Source of the DNA: Pseudotabrizicola algicola | GTDB lineage: Bacteria; Pseudomonadota; Alphaproteobacteria; Rhodobacterales; Rhodobacteraceae | Assembly: GCF_010915705.1 (NCBI RefSeq) | Contig: NZ_JAAIKE010000005.1 | Span: forward strand, 124,001 to 188,000 | DNA: 64,000 nucleotides | Direction: 5' to 3' | Part shown: piece after piece, positions 46,639-55,850 of the stretch | Layout of the letters: every line of letters begins with the position of its first letter | Numbering within the stretch: position 1 is the first letter of the stretch | Program-made: the position numbers and the translations under genes | Notes under the pieces: model-generated | What the model was told of the DNA's origin: nothing | The model's database searches: none | Seen by the model: the letters and a program-made list of their open reading frames with translations, nothing else

Positions 46639-49449
46639 ATGAGTGACGGTTTCGGAAAAGGTCACCACCTGCATCTGATCGACGGATCGGCCTATATCTT
46701 CCGCGCCTATCACGCCCTGCCGCCGCTGACGCGCAAATCCGACGGGCTTCCGGTCGGCGCGGTTGCCGGCTTCTGCAACATCCTGTGGGGCGAGCTGACC
46801 AAATCGGGCCGCGAGGTGCCGACCCATATCGCTGTGATCTTCGACTTTTCGTCCAAGACCTTCCGCAACGACATCTACCCGCTCTACAAGGCCAACCGCC
46901 CCGAGCCGCCCGAAGACCTGCGCCCGCAATTCCCGCTCACCCGTGACGCCACCCGCGCCTTCAACGTCGCCTGCATCGAGATTGACGGCTATGAGGCCGA
47001 TGACATCATCGCCACCCTTGCCCGTCAGGCGGTCGAGGCGGGCGGGGCCTGCACCATCATCTCCTCGGACAAGGACCTGATGCAACTGGTCGGCAATGGC
47101 GTGCTGATGCGCGACCCGATGAAGGACCGGACCATCGACCGCGACGAGGTGTTCGAGAAGTTCGGCGTCGGTCCCGAGCGCGTGGTCGATGTGCAGGCAC
47201 TCGCGGGGGATTCGGTCGATAACGTGCCGGGGGCCCCGGGCATCGGATTAAAGACCGCTGCCCTCCTGATCAACGAATACGGTGATCTTGAAACCCTGCT
47301 GGAGCGTGCGGGCGAGATCAAGCAGCCCAAACGCCGCGAGGCGCTGATCGAGAATGCCGAGCTGATCCGCATTTCCAAGCGCCTTGTCTCGCTCGATGCG
47401 CAGGTGCCGCTGGACTTTGGCATCGACGATCTGGCGGTGCAGGAGCCGGACCCCGAAAAGCTGCTGGGCTTCCTGCAAGAGATGGAGTTCCGCACCCTCA
47501 CCCGCCGTGTGTCCGAACGGCTCAAGGTCGACGCGCCTGCCGTGCCCGAAGCGCCGGCACCACAGGCCGCCGCGCCCGAACGCCTGCCCTTTGACCCCGC
47601 CAGCTATGAAAAGGTCGACAGCCTGCCCGCGCTCGAGGCCTGGGCCGCCCGCATCCGCGAGGTGGGGCATGTCGCGGTGGACACCGAAACCACCAGCCTT
47701 GATGAAATGCGCGCCGATCTGGTCGGCATTTCCCTTGCCGTCGATGCGGGCCGCGCCTGCTATATCCCCATCGGCCACAAACAGGGCGGCGGCGATCTGT
47801 TCGGCGCAAGCGATCTGGTGCCGGGGCAACTGCCGCTCGGCGACGTTCTGGCGGTGCTCAAGCCCGTTCTGGAAGACCCCGCGATCCTCAAGATCGGCCA
47901 GAACATGAAATATGACTGGAAGATCCTCGCCCGCCTCGGCATCACCGTGGCCCCAATCGAAGATACCATGCTGATGTCCTCGGCCATGTATGCGGGCCTG
48001 CACAATCACGGCATGGATGTGCTGTCGGAAACCTATCTGGGCCACACACCCATTCCGATTAAGCCGCTGCTGGGCACGGGCAAATCGGCGATCACCTTTG
48101 ACCGCGTGGCGATTGACGATGCTGTAAAATATGCCGCCGAGGATGCCGACATCACCCTGCGCCTGTGGCAGACCTTCCGCCCCAACCTGCACCGCGCCCG
48201 CGTCACCACCGTTTATGAAACGCTGGAACGCCCGCTGGTGCCGGTGCTGGCGCGGATGGAAATGCACGGCATCCAGGTAGACCGTGACACGCTCTCGCGC
48301 ATGTCCAACGCTTTCGCGCAGAAAATGGCGGGGCTGGAAGACGAGATCCAGACCCTCGCGGGAGAGCCGTTCAACGTGGGCTCCCCCAAGCAGCTTGGCG
48401 AAATCCTGTTTGACCGCCTTGGCCTCCCCGGCGGCGTGAAGGGCAAGACGGGGGCTTATGCCACCGGCGCCGATGTGCTCGAGGACATCACCACGCTGGA
48501 AGACAGCCACCCGCAGGGCGCGCAACTGGCGGCACGGGTGCTGGACTGGCGGCAGCTTTCCAAGCTGAAATCCACCTATACCGACGCCCTGCAAGACCAC
48601 ATCAACCCCGAAACCGGGCGGGTGCATACGTCCTACTCGCTGGTCGGTGCGGTCACGGGGCGGCTGTCCTCCACCGACCCGAACCTGCAGAACATCCCGA
48701 TCCGCACCGAGGAAGGCCGCCGCATCCGCGAGGCGTTTGTTGCCCCCAAGGGGCGCGTGCTGGTGTCGCTCGACTACAGCCAGATCGAACTGCGCATCCT
48801 CGCCCATGTGGCCGACATCCCCGCGCTGCAACAGGCCTTCCGCGAGGGCATCGACATCCACGCGCTCACCGCATCCGAGATGTTCAGCGTGCCGCTCGAC
48901 CAGATGACCGGCGAAATCCGCCGCCGCGCCAAGGCGATCAACTTCGGCGTCATCTACGGCATTTCGGGCTTTGGCCTCGCACGCAACCTGCGTATCCCGC
49001 GCGCCGAGGCGCAGGGCTTTATCGACCGCTATTTCGAGCGGTTTCCCGGTATCAGGGAGTATATGTCGGAAACTGTCAAATCGGCGCAGGCCACGGGCTA
49101 TGTTCAGACCCTGTTCGGTCGCAAAATTCATACGCCCGAGATCAACGCCAAGGGTCCGACCGCCGGCTTTGCCAAACGCGCCGCCATCAACGCGCCCATT
49201 CAGGGCACCGCCGCCGATGTGATCCGCCGCGCCATGATCCGCATGCCCGAGGCCATCGCAGGGCTGGATGCCAAGATGCTGCTACAGGTGCATGACGAAT
49301 TGCTGTTCGACGTGGCCGAGGAAGATGCCGCAGAACTGACGCGCATCGCCAAGGCGGTGATGGAAAACGCCCATCATCCGGTGCTCAGCCTCAAGGTGCC
49401 GCTGACGGTCGAGGCGGGGCAAGGCCAGAACTGGGCCGCAGCCCACTAG
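46639..49449 (+). CDS. polA: DNA polymerase I
   Basis: The 936-residue enzyme has a 5'-3' exonuclease (LIDGSAYIFRAYHALPPL; SSDKDLMQLV), an active-type 3'-5' proofreading domain (VAVDTETTSLDEM; DAVKYAAEDADITLRLW) and a family A polymerase domain (LVSLDYSQIELRILAHV; RRRAKAINFGVIYGIS; LQVHDELLFDV). It fills gaps in repair and removes Okazaki primers. AAGGAG lies 7 bp before 46639; the open frame further upstream is not coding. Confidence 0.98.
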   Translation: MSDGFGKGHHLHLIDGSAYIFRAYHALPPLTRKSDGLPVGAVAGFCNILWGELTKSGREVPTHIAVIFDFSSKTFRNDIYPLYKANRPEPPEDLRPQFPLTRDATRAFNVACIEIDGYEADDIIATLARQAVEAGGACTIISSDKDLMQLVGNGVLMRDPMKDRTIDRDEVFEKFGVGPERVVDVQALAGDSVDNVPGAPGIGLKTAALLINEYGDLETLLERAGEIKQPKRREALIENAELIRISKRLVSLDAQVPLDFGIDDLAVQEPDPEKLLGFLQEMEFRTLTRRVSERLKVDAPAVPEAPAPQAAAPERLPFDPASYEKVDSLPALEAWAARIREVGHVAVDTETTSLDEMRADLVGISLAVDAGRACYIPIGHKQGGGDLFGASDLVPGQLPLGDVLAVLKPVLEDPAILKIGQNMKYDWKILARLGITVAPIEDTMLMSSAMYAGLHNHGMDVLSETYLGHTPIPIKPLLGTGKSAITFDRVAIDDAVKYAAEDADITLRLWQTFRPNLHRARVTTVYETLERPLVPVLARMEMHGIQVDRDTLSRMSNAFAQKMAGLEDEIQTLAGEPFNVGSPKQLGEILFDRLGLPGGVKGKTGAYATGADVLEDITTLEDSHPQGAQLAARVLDWRQLSKLKSTYTDALQDHINPETGRVHTSYSLVGAVTGRLSSTDPNLQNIPIRTEEGRRIREAFVAPKGRVLVSLDYSQIELRILAHVADIPALQQAFREGIDIHALTASEMFSVPLDQMTGEIRRRAKAINFGVIYGISGFGLARNLRIPRAEAQGFIDRYFERFPGIREYMSETVKSAQATGYVQTLFGRKIHTPEINAKGPTAGFAKRAAINAPIQGTAADVIRRAMIRMPEAIAGLDAKMLLQVHDELLFDVAEEDAAELTRIAKAVMENAHHPVLSLKVPLTVEAGQGQNWAAAH

Positions 49450-49467
49450 CCCCGCCCCCGCTCGGGG

Positions 49468-49839
49468 TCAGGCCCGTTCGACCAGACGGCCCAAGACGCG
49501 GCCGCCCAGGATATGCAGATGGTAATGCGGCACCTCTTGCATGCCGTGGGCGCCTGCATTGGTGATCGCGCGGTAGCCGTCTGCGCCCGTCAGGCCCAGC
49601 ATCTCGCAGACCTGCGCGCAGGCGCGGTGGAAATCGACCAGTTCCTCTGCCGAAGCCTGCGCCGCGAAAGCCGCGAAATCGACATAGGCCCCCTTGGGGA
49701 TCACCAGCACATGCACGGGGGCCTGCGGATTGATGTCGTGAAAGGCAAGGCTGTGCGGCGTTTCCAGAACCGTCTTGTTCGGAATCTCTCCGCGCAGGAT
49801 GCGGGCAAAGATATTGGTCGGATCATAGGTTTTTGTCAT
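49468..49839 (-). CDS. HIT family nucleotide hydrolase/transferase
   Basis: The 123-residue protein has the histidine triad VPHYHLHILGG near its C-terminus and the usual opening PTNIFARILRGEIPNKTVLE. HIT proteins of the HinT type hydrolyse nucleoside phosphoramidates. It converges with polA across an 18-bp gap containing a small CCCCG/CGGGG dyad, and lies 5 bp after the GT14 gene on the same strand. Confidence 0.92.
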   Translation of the reverse strand: MTKTYDPTNIFARILRGEIPNKTVLETPHSLAFHDINPQAPVHVLVIPKGAYVDFAAFAAQASAEELVDFHRACAQVCEMLGLTGADGYRAITNAGAHGMQEVPHYHLHILGGRVLGRLVERA

Positions 49840-49844
49840 CGGGG

Positions 49845-51422
49845 TCAGTCCACAAAGAGATATTCGGTGGCCGCGATCTCGCGGGCGTTCTCGACCGGAA
49901 TATCAAGAAACTCGGCCAGCGGAAGGGTGTTTTCATCGACACTCGCGGATTGCCTGATCCGGTGCAGGTTCCGGAACCCCGCATCGCGGATACGGTCGGA
50001 TTCAAACTTCACGTCATAGCGGATCGTGGGCAGCAGGCGGTCAATCGTGGCCTGCGGCGTGCGGTCACCCGCCAGACCCACCCGCCGCGCATGGCCGATC
50101 AGATAGTCGTCACTGAAATCGCATTCGATCTCCAGCAGACGCACGGTGGCCTTGTCATTGTAAAAATCCTGCATCAGATCGACATTTGCCGGATCAATGC
50201 ACAGCACCAGCTTGTCGGTCTGCCAGTAATCGAACAGCATCCGCACCAGCGCGCGCCGGTGGCGGGTGCGCTTTTCCAGCGTGTTCTGGATACCGCCCAG
50301 ATCGGGCAAAGGCGTGCTGTCCTCGTTGAAAAGGTATTCGATGGCTGGCATGTTGGTAACCTGCCGCACCCTTTCCACCAAGCGCTTGGCCACATGCCAT
50401 TTCTTGCAGGTGACCATCATCAACTGCCGCTCGCGGCCCAGCGTGCTTTCCTTTTCCCAGAACCTTGGCGCGAACCGCCGCCCGATCCGGCCCCGCCCAG
50501 TCAGGAACTTGAACAGGCTGCGCCCCTCGTTCGAGATCTGGAAGCGCACGTTATGACTTGTGTAGAGCGCACCCAGACGCGCCTTGAGCTCTTTTGCCTG
50601 CGGGCTGATCTTGCGGGCAAAGATGAAATCCTGACTGAGCAACAGATCGTAATGATCGTTGTAGAAGGTCACCGGCATCCCGTAATCGGTGAACATCAGG
50701 AATGTCAGCGTGCGGCAGCGGATTTCGGCCTCCGGCACCAGATGGCGCACCAGCGTCTGGAAAAACGTCTCATCCGGAATCCATGTGGTGCGGAAGAACC
50801 GCATCACATCGCCGCGCCGGTCGCAGAAGTTCAGCAATTGCTCGATCGTCCGACGGCGCAGGCACCACCATTGCGAGCCGATCTGCATCTGGATATCGGC
50901 CGGCACCTTGCGCGACAGCCCGAGGCGGCGCTGCAGGTTCATCGAGCGGTAGAACCACTCTTTCTGGGTGCGCTCGTTGAAGTAGTGGCGGTAGATCAGC
51001 CGCTCTTCGCGGATGCCGGTCTTGATCCAGTCCGAGTTGAAGAAATCCACCGCCTCGATGTAGTCGATATCCTCGCGGTCCAGAAAGTCATGCGCATATT
51101 CCGCCGATTTGATCGGCATGCAGTCGCCCGACAGCATGTAGAAATGCGTGGCCCTCGGAAACGCCTCCACCGCCGCGCGCACGGCCAGCAAGGACGCTTC
51201 GACAAGGCTCCACTCGCCCCAGCCACATTTGACGCGGCGCTTGGCAAAGACGACCGAGGCGTTAGAGGCCAGCACGGTTCGGATCTTGTCGAAATCCGCC
51301 GGATTTGCGTTGGCGTCGAAGTGGATCGCCACGAAATCGCCAGCCGCCGTCAGCCGCTCCGCCTGCGCGATCACGCCCTCCGGGTCCTTATGCGTCAGAA
51401 GGATGTAGGCTATTCTTGCCAT
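49845..51422 (-). CDS. GT14 beta-1,6-N-acetylglucosaminyltransferase-like protein with DUF5928-type C-terminus
   Basis: The 525-residue protein begins MARIAYILLTHKDPEGVIAQ. The core-2/I-branching (GT14) domain to about residue 300 has HFDANANP, KCGWGEWSLVEASLLAVRAA, HFYMLSGDCMPIKS and QWWCLRRRTIEQLL. The remaining 225 residues form a second domain seen in Rhodobacterales homologues (DUF5928). It likely adds a sugar to a surface glycan. The divergent neighbour is a sulfotransferase, so the two may act on one polymer. Confidence 0.85.
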   Translation of the reverse strand: MARIAYILLTHKDPEGVIAQAERLTAAGDFVAIHFDANANPADFDKIRTVLASNASVVFAKRRVKCGWGEWSLVEASLLAVRAAVEAFPRATHFYMLSGDCMPIKSAEYAHDFLDREDIDYIEAVDFFNSDWIKTGIREERLIYRHYFNERTQKEWFYRSMNLQRRLGLSRKVPADIQMQIGSQWWCLRRRTIEQLLNFCDRRGDVMRFFRTTWIPDETFFQTLVRHLVPEAEIRCRTLTFLMFTDYGMPVTFYNDHYDLLLSQDFIFARKISPQAKELKARLGALYTSHNVRFQISNEGRSLFKFLTGRGRIGRRFAPRFWEKESTLGRERQLMMVTCKKWHVAKRLVERVRQVTNMPAIEYLFNEDSTPLPDLGGIQNTLEKRTRHRRALVRMLFDYWQTDKLVLCIDPANVDLMQDFYNDKATVRLLEIECDFSDDYLIGHARRVGLAGDRTPQATIDRLLPTIRYDVKFESDRIRDAGFRNLHRIRQSASVDENTLPLAEFLDIPVENAREIAATEYLFVD

Positions 51423-51563
51423 GCTGGCGACGTTCCCCGAGGCGGCTGAGTCACTGTTTCCCTAAATAGCTTTAACACACGTTGAAACGACAGCGTTTAT
51501 TTGCGATTCATGGGGCAAGAATGCATCGGGCGGCCAAGCCCGGCAGGAATGGAGCAGGCGAAC

Positions 51564-52382
51564 ATGGGGTTTCCCGGAACGTGGATGACGGAAAGCGAAA
51601 GCATGGTCTATCGGGTGGTGCCCAAATGCGCCTGCTCGACCATCGGCCAGATCATGTTCTATTCCGATCATGGCAAGTTCTTTGACGGCGATATCCACGA
51701 TTCGAAGACCGGCCTGCACAAATGGGCGCAGGACGAAAGCCAGCCGCTGATCGAACAGAATGTGAAGGCGCACAAGTCCTTTGCCTTCACCTGTGTGCGC
51801 AACCCCTATCAGCGCATCCTGTCCTCGTTCTTCGACAAGATCTGCGGCATCCAGCGCAACGGCAAACGCTATCGCGGCAATCTGGTGCCGCAACTGGCGC
51901 AGAAATACGGGGTCGAGGTGGGCAGCCCCGAAGACAATTTCGACTTCGACCAGATCAAGAGCTTCCGCCGCTTTCTGCTCTTTGCGCGCGACACCATCCG
52001 CTGGCGCAAACCGATGGAGCCTGACATCCACTGGTCGGCCATGTCAGGACATATCTCGACCTTCATCGTCAACGGCGGGCGCTATGACCACATCTTCTTC
52101 ACCGAGATGTTCAACGACGGGATGCAAGAGGTGTTGAACAAGACCACCCTCAAACACCCGGTAGACCTGAAGAAAATTCCCCGCTTCAACGAAAGCGAGG
52201 GCCACGGCCCCAAACGCGCGCATCCGGTCGAGGATTACTTCGACGATCTGTCGCGCCATCTGGTGTGGGAAATCTACAAACGCGACTTCCAGCTTTTCAA
52301 ATATGATTTCGACAATCCGGCGAACAAGCTGCCCATCGGCCAGATCGATCTGGACGAGGTTCACGCCAAACTGGGCGACTGA
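51564..52382 (+). CDS. Sulfotransferase family 2-like protein
   Basis: The 272-residue protein shows PAPS-binding motifs: PKCACSTIG (residues 20-28, 5'-phosphosulfate loop) and CVRNPYQRILSSFF (77-90, 3'-phosphate site), typical of carbohydrate sulfotransferases. The start MGFPGTWMTESESMVYRVVP at 51564 has GGAG 9 bp upstream; earlier starts (TTG 51501, ATG 51510, ATG 51549) have poor sites. It is divergent from the GT14 gene. Its acceptor is unknown. Confidence 0.85.
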   Translation: MGFPGTWMTESESMVYRVVPKCACSTIGQIMFYSDHGKFFDGDIHDSKTGLHKWAQDESQPLIEQNVKAHKSFAFTCVRNPYQRILSSFFDKICGIQRNGKRYRGNLVPQLAQKYGVEVGSPEDNFDFDQIKSFRRFLLFARDTIRWRKPMEPDIHWSAMSGHISTFIVNGGRYDHIFFTEMFNDGMQEVLNKTTLKHPVDLKKIPRFNESEGHGPKRAHPVEDYFDDLSRHLVWEIYKRDFQLFKYDFDNPANKLPIGQIDLDEVHAKLGD

Positions 52383-52445
52383 ATTTCTTCTGGCTTTGTC
52401 AGGGGGCTGCTCTACCTTGCCGTCAGGCATAGACGGGGGCGGTAC

Positions 52446-53165
52446 ATGCGGACGGTGATCATCATGGGCTCTGGCCCCGGCGTTCTGGCCTCAAAGGCTT
52501 GGGCCAAGGACGGGGCCACGCTGGTTGCCATCAACAACGCATGGCAGGTCAGGCCCGATTGGGATGTGCTGATCCACCCCGATGATTTTCCGGTTGACCG
52601 GCGGCCCGTGCAGCTTGGCACCGGACAGCGCATCGTGACCTCGGCCGAATATGTGCCGCTGCAGAACGACTTTGGCGGCTTTGTCTATGCGGGCGGCACG
52701 ATGGCCTTTACGGCGGCCTATTGGGCGCTTGCGGCGCTGCGCCCGCAGGTGATCGGCTTCATCGGTTGCGACATGGTCTATCCCGCCCGCGGCAACACCC
52801 ATTTCTACGGCACCGGCACCGCCGACCCGCTGCGCCCCGACATTTCCCTGCGCTCTCTTGAAGCCAAGTCGGCCCGTTTCATGGCGCTGGCCGCGCGCGA
52901 AGGCTGCGCGGTGGTCAACCTTTCCGATGCGGCAGACTCGCGGCTGGTCTTTCCCCGCGCGGCGCGCGCCGATCTGTCCCGTCAACGCCCGCAGATGCCA
53001 TCACCGCACCTTCACGCCGTCCTGCAGCGCGAGGCAGAGCTTGGCTACATGGTCCCCTCGGGCAAATACTGGAAAGAGGCGCATCGCTTCGATCCGGCCC
53101 AAATCGACCGTCTCGATGCGATGTGGCTTGAAGTCTGCGCGGTCAGATCAAGCCTTCCCGCCTGA
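52446..53165 (+). CDS. Hypothetical protein, DUF115-like
   Basis: The 239-residue protein begins MRTVIIMGSGPGVLASKAWA, then VAINNAWQVRPDWDVLIHPD and FIGCDMVYPARGNTHFYGTG. A GSGP nucleotide-binding-like loop followed by INNAW and P.WD..I..D resembles DUF115/MptE-like proteins associated with glycosylation. Its placement after the sulfotransferase supports a surface-polysaccharide role. Its 3' end overlaps the convergent PfkB gene by 23 bp. Family placement is tentative. Confidence 0.6.
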   Translation: MRTVIIMGSGPGVLASKAWAKDGATLVAINNAWQVRPDWDVLIHPDDFPVDRRPVQLGTGQRIVTSAEYVPLQNDFGGFVYAGGTMAFTAAYWALAALRPQVIGFIGCDMVYPARGNTHFYGTGTADPLRPDISLRSLEAKSARFMALAAREGCAVVNLSDAADSRLVFPRAARADLSRQRPQMPSPHLHAVLQREAELGYMVPSGKYWKEAHRFDPAQIDRLDAMWLEVCAVRSSLPA

Positions 53166-54126
53166 ACAACGCCTTGAGGTCGGTCTCGGGGCGCGCGCCG
53201 AAATGGCTGATGACCTCGGCGGCGGCCACGCAGCCCATGCGGCCACAGGTGCCAAGCGCCTGCCCCGTCGCCATGCCATAGATGAACCCCGCCGCGAACT
53301 GGTCCCCCGCGCCCGTCGCATCCACCGGAACGATCCGCTTGACCGGCGCCTGCGCCCGCTCCTCGCCGCGCAGCAAGATCACGTCGCGCCCCGAACGGGT
53401 GCAGACCACCAGACCGCAATCCTGTGCCGCCTGCGCCAATGCCGTGTCCAGATCGGTCTGGTAGAGCGATTCCCATTCGTGCTCGTTCCCGATCACATAG
53501 TCGAGGTCGCGCACAAGGCGGCGGAAGCTCTCGCGGTGACGATCCACGCAGAACGGGTCCGACAGCGCGATGCCTGCCTTGCCGCCATTGCTCCGGCACA
53601 GCTGCGCCGCGCGCTCGAACGCCTGCTTGCCCTTGGGCTTGTCGTAAAGATACCCTTCGAGGAACAGGATCTCGGCCTGCCCCGCCACGTCATCGGACAC
53701 GTCATCGGGGCCAAGCTCGGACGAGATGCCCAGATAGGTGTTCATCGACCGCTCGCCATCGGGCGAGACGAAGATCATCGACCGCGAGGTCGGCAATTCG
53801 CCCCCCGGCACGGGCGGGTTCACAAAGCTGGTGCCGTTGTCATCCATCGACTTGGCATAGAACCGCCCCAGCGCATCATCATGCACGCGGCCGATGAACC
53901 CCGTCGTCAGGCCCAGATTGCCAAGTCCCGCCAGCGTGTTTGCCACCGACCCGCCCGGCGCCTGCTTGCGGTCTTTCATCGCGGCGTAAAGCAACTCGCC
54001 CCGCTCACGCTCGACCAGCTGCATGATGCCCTTCTCGATGCCCATCAGCTCCAGAAAACTGTCATCGGACTGGGCAAAAACATCCACGATGGCATTGCCG
54101 ATCCCGACAACCTGATACGTTTTCAT
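53143..54126 (-). CDS. PfkB family carbohydrate/adenosine kinase
   Basis: The 327-residue protein has PfkB signatures: KQAPGGSVANTLAGLGNLGL, and VDATGAGDQFAAGFIYG with catalytic Asp275. The opening MKTYQVVGIGNAIVDVFAQS resembles adenosine kinase-like members common in alphaproteobacteria. The phosphoryl acceptor (adenosine or a sugar) cannot be told from sequence. Its start overlaps the nth stop (ATGA), so they share a transcript. Confidence 0.88.
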   Translation of the reverse strand: MKTYQVVGIGNAIVDVFAQSDDSFLELMGIEKGIMQLVERERGELLYAAMKDRKQAPGGSVANTLAGLGNLGLTTGFIGRVHDDALGRFYAKSMDDNGTSFVNPPVPGGELPTSRSMIFVSPDGERSMNTYLGISSELGPDDVSDDVAGQAEILFLEGYLYDKPKGKQAFERAAQLCRSNGGKAGIALSDPFCVDRHRESFRRLVRDLDYVIGNEHEWESLYQTDLDTALAQAAQDCGLVVCTRSGRDVILLRGEERAQAPVKRIVPVDATGAGDQFAAGFIYGMATGQALGTCGRMGCVAAAEVISHFGARPETDLKALFRREGLI

Positions 54127-54767
54127 TCGGTCTTATCCTCGTAAAGGCACCAGTCCCGGATCGGGCAGATACCGCATTTGGGTTTGCGCGCGACGCAGAT
54201 ATACCGGCCATGCAGAATAAGCCAGTGATGCGAATGCTGCTGGAAGGCGACCGGCACATGATCTTCCAGCGCGCGCTCCACCGCCAGCTCGTCCCGCCCC
54301 GGCGCAATGCCGGTGCGATTGCCGACGCGAAACACATGCGTATCGACCGCATGGGCCGGATGGCCGAACCACATCTGCAACACCACATTGGCCGTCTTGC
54401 GCCCCACCCCCGGCAAGGATTGCAGCGCGGCACGGCTCGACGGCACCTGCCCGCCATACCGATCGACCAAAATCTGGCTCAGCCGCATGACATTCTTGGC
54501 CTTGTTGCGGTAAAGGCCGATGGTCTTGATATGGTCAATCAGCCGTTCCTCGCCCAAGGCAAGCATCTTTTCCGGCGTGTCGGCAACGGCGAACAGGGCG
54601 CGCGTGGCCTTGTTCACCCCCACATCGGTCGCCTGCGCCGACAGGGCCACAGCCACCACCAGCGTAAAGGCGTTCACATGCTCAAGCTCTCCCTTCGGCT
54701 CCGGCTCCAGCGCCTGAAACCGTGAGAAAACCGCCTGCATCGCGTGAAAATCGAGCTGTCTGACCAT
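54123..54767 (-). CDS. nth: Endonuclease III
   Basis: The 214-residue DNA glycosylase/AP lyase has the helix-hairpin-helix LPGVGRKTANVVL with catalytic Lys124, catalytic Asp142 (VDTHVFRV), and the [4Fe-4S] cysteines 191, 198, 201 and 207 (CVARKPKCGICPIRDWC). It removes oxidised pyrimidines. The ATG at 54767 (MVRQLDFHAMQ) is preferred to a longer frame running into the divergent repair gene's leader. Confidence 0.97.
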   Translation of the reverse strand: MVRQLDFHAMQAVFSRFQALEPEPKGELEHVNAFTLVVAVALSAQATDVGVNKATRALFAVADTPEKMLALGEERLIDHIKTIGLYRNKAKNVMRLSQILVDRYGGQVPSSRAALQSLPGVGRKTANVVLQMWFGHPAHAVDTHVFRVGNRTGIAPGRDELAVERALEDHVPVAFQQHSHHWLILHGRYICVARKPKCGICPIRDWCLYEDKTE

Positions 54768-54873
54768 GCGCTTTTGCACCACACATCGCGGGGCATCGCA
54801 AGCAGTCAAACCCGCAGGAAACGGGTCGCAATGCCGCATCGCGCGTCCTAGACTGCCCGCAAGGAGAAGCCCG

Positions 54874-55734
54874 ATGTCCGACCTGTCCCCCGACTACCAT
54901 TACAACGTCATTGGCCGTGCCCTGCGCGAGATCGACAGCGGCGGGCCGGGCCTGACGCTCGAGGCGCTTGCCGCCCGCATGGGGATGAGCGCGGCACATT
55001 TCCAGCGCCTGTTCTCCGCTTGGGTGGGCGTCAGCCCGAAGCGCTACCAGCAATATCTGGCGCTCGATCACGCCAAGTCGCTGCTGGCCACCCGCCACAC
55101 AACCCTTGCCACCGCCGATGCGGCGGGCCTGTCTGGCAGCGGCCGCCTGCATGATTTGTTCCTGACATGGGAAGCGATGACACCGGGCGATTTCGCCCGC
55201 GCGGGCGAAGGGCTCACCATCCGCTGCGGCTGGTTCGACAGCCCCTTTGGCCCCGCCCTTGTGACCGGAACCGAAAAGGGCATCTGCGGCATCGGCTTTG
55301 CCGCCGAAACCGGCGAGCAGGCCGCGCGCGACGATCTGCTGGGCCGCTGGCCCAAGGCGCATTTCGTCGAAGACCCCGATTTCCTGCGGCACTGGGCGCT
55401 TCAGGCCTTCGGTGCGCGCCACGGCCAGAACGCCAGCACGCCGCTCTTTCTCATCGGCGCGCCGTTCCAGATCAAGGTCTGGGAAGCGCTGTTGCGCATC
55501 CCCTCCGGCCATGTGACCACCTACAGCGACATCGCCACCGTCATCGGCCACCCCAAGGCGGTGCGCGCGGTCGGCACCGCCGTGGGGCGCAACCCGATCA
55601 GCCTGCTGATCCCCTGCCACCGCGCCCTGCGAAAAAGCGGGGCCTTGGGCGGCTATCACTGGGGCCTGCCGGTCAAACGCGCGATCCTCGCCCATGAATC
55701 CGCCCGCGCCGACGCCGCCAACACCGCAATGTGA
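54874..55734 (+). CDS. AraC HTH / O6-methylguanine-DNA methyltransferase fusion (Ada-like, no N-Ada domain)
   Basis: The 286-residue protein has an AraC-type HTH (about residues 10-105: LTLEALAARMGMSAAHFQRL; GVSPKRYQQYLALDHAK) and a methyltransferase domain (about 115-275) with the acceptor Cys248 in LIPCHRAL. The N-terminal zinc domain of E. coli Ada, which senses methylphosphotriesters, is absent, so Ada-style induction is not expected unless through Cys248. AAGGAG precedes the ATG. It is divergent from nth, pairing two repair genes. Confidence 0.9.
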   Translation: MSDLSPDYHYNVIGRALREIDSGGPGLTLEALAARMGMSAAHFQRLFSAWVGVSPKRYQQYLALDHAKSLLATRHTTLATADAAGLSGSGRLHDLFLTWEAMTPGDFARAGEGLTIRCGWFDSPFGPALVTGTEKGICGIGFAAETGEQAARDDLLGRWPKAHFVEDPDFLRHWALQAFGARHGQNASTPLFLIGAPFQIKVWEALLRIPSGHVTTYSDIATVIGHPKAVRAVGTAVGRNPISLLIPCHRALRKSGALGGYHWGLPVKRAILAHESARADAANTAM

Positions 55735-55850
55735 TGCGCGAAAACTTGCGCAACCTCACAGGGAACTGTTTGGCCTGCGCTTGCGTTGGTATAAGCGCAA
55801 TCAGCTTGCGGGCTCTGTCCGCAGCGCACAATATTCATGAGGCGGCAGAC

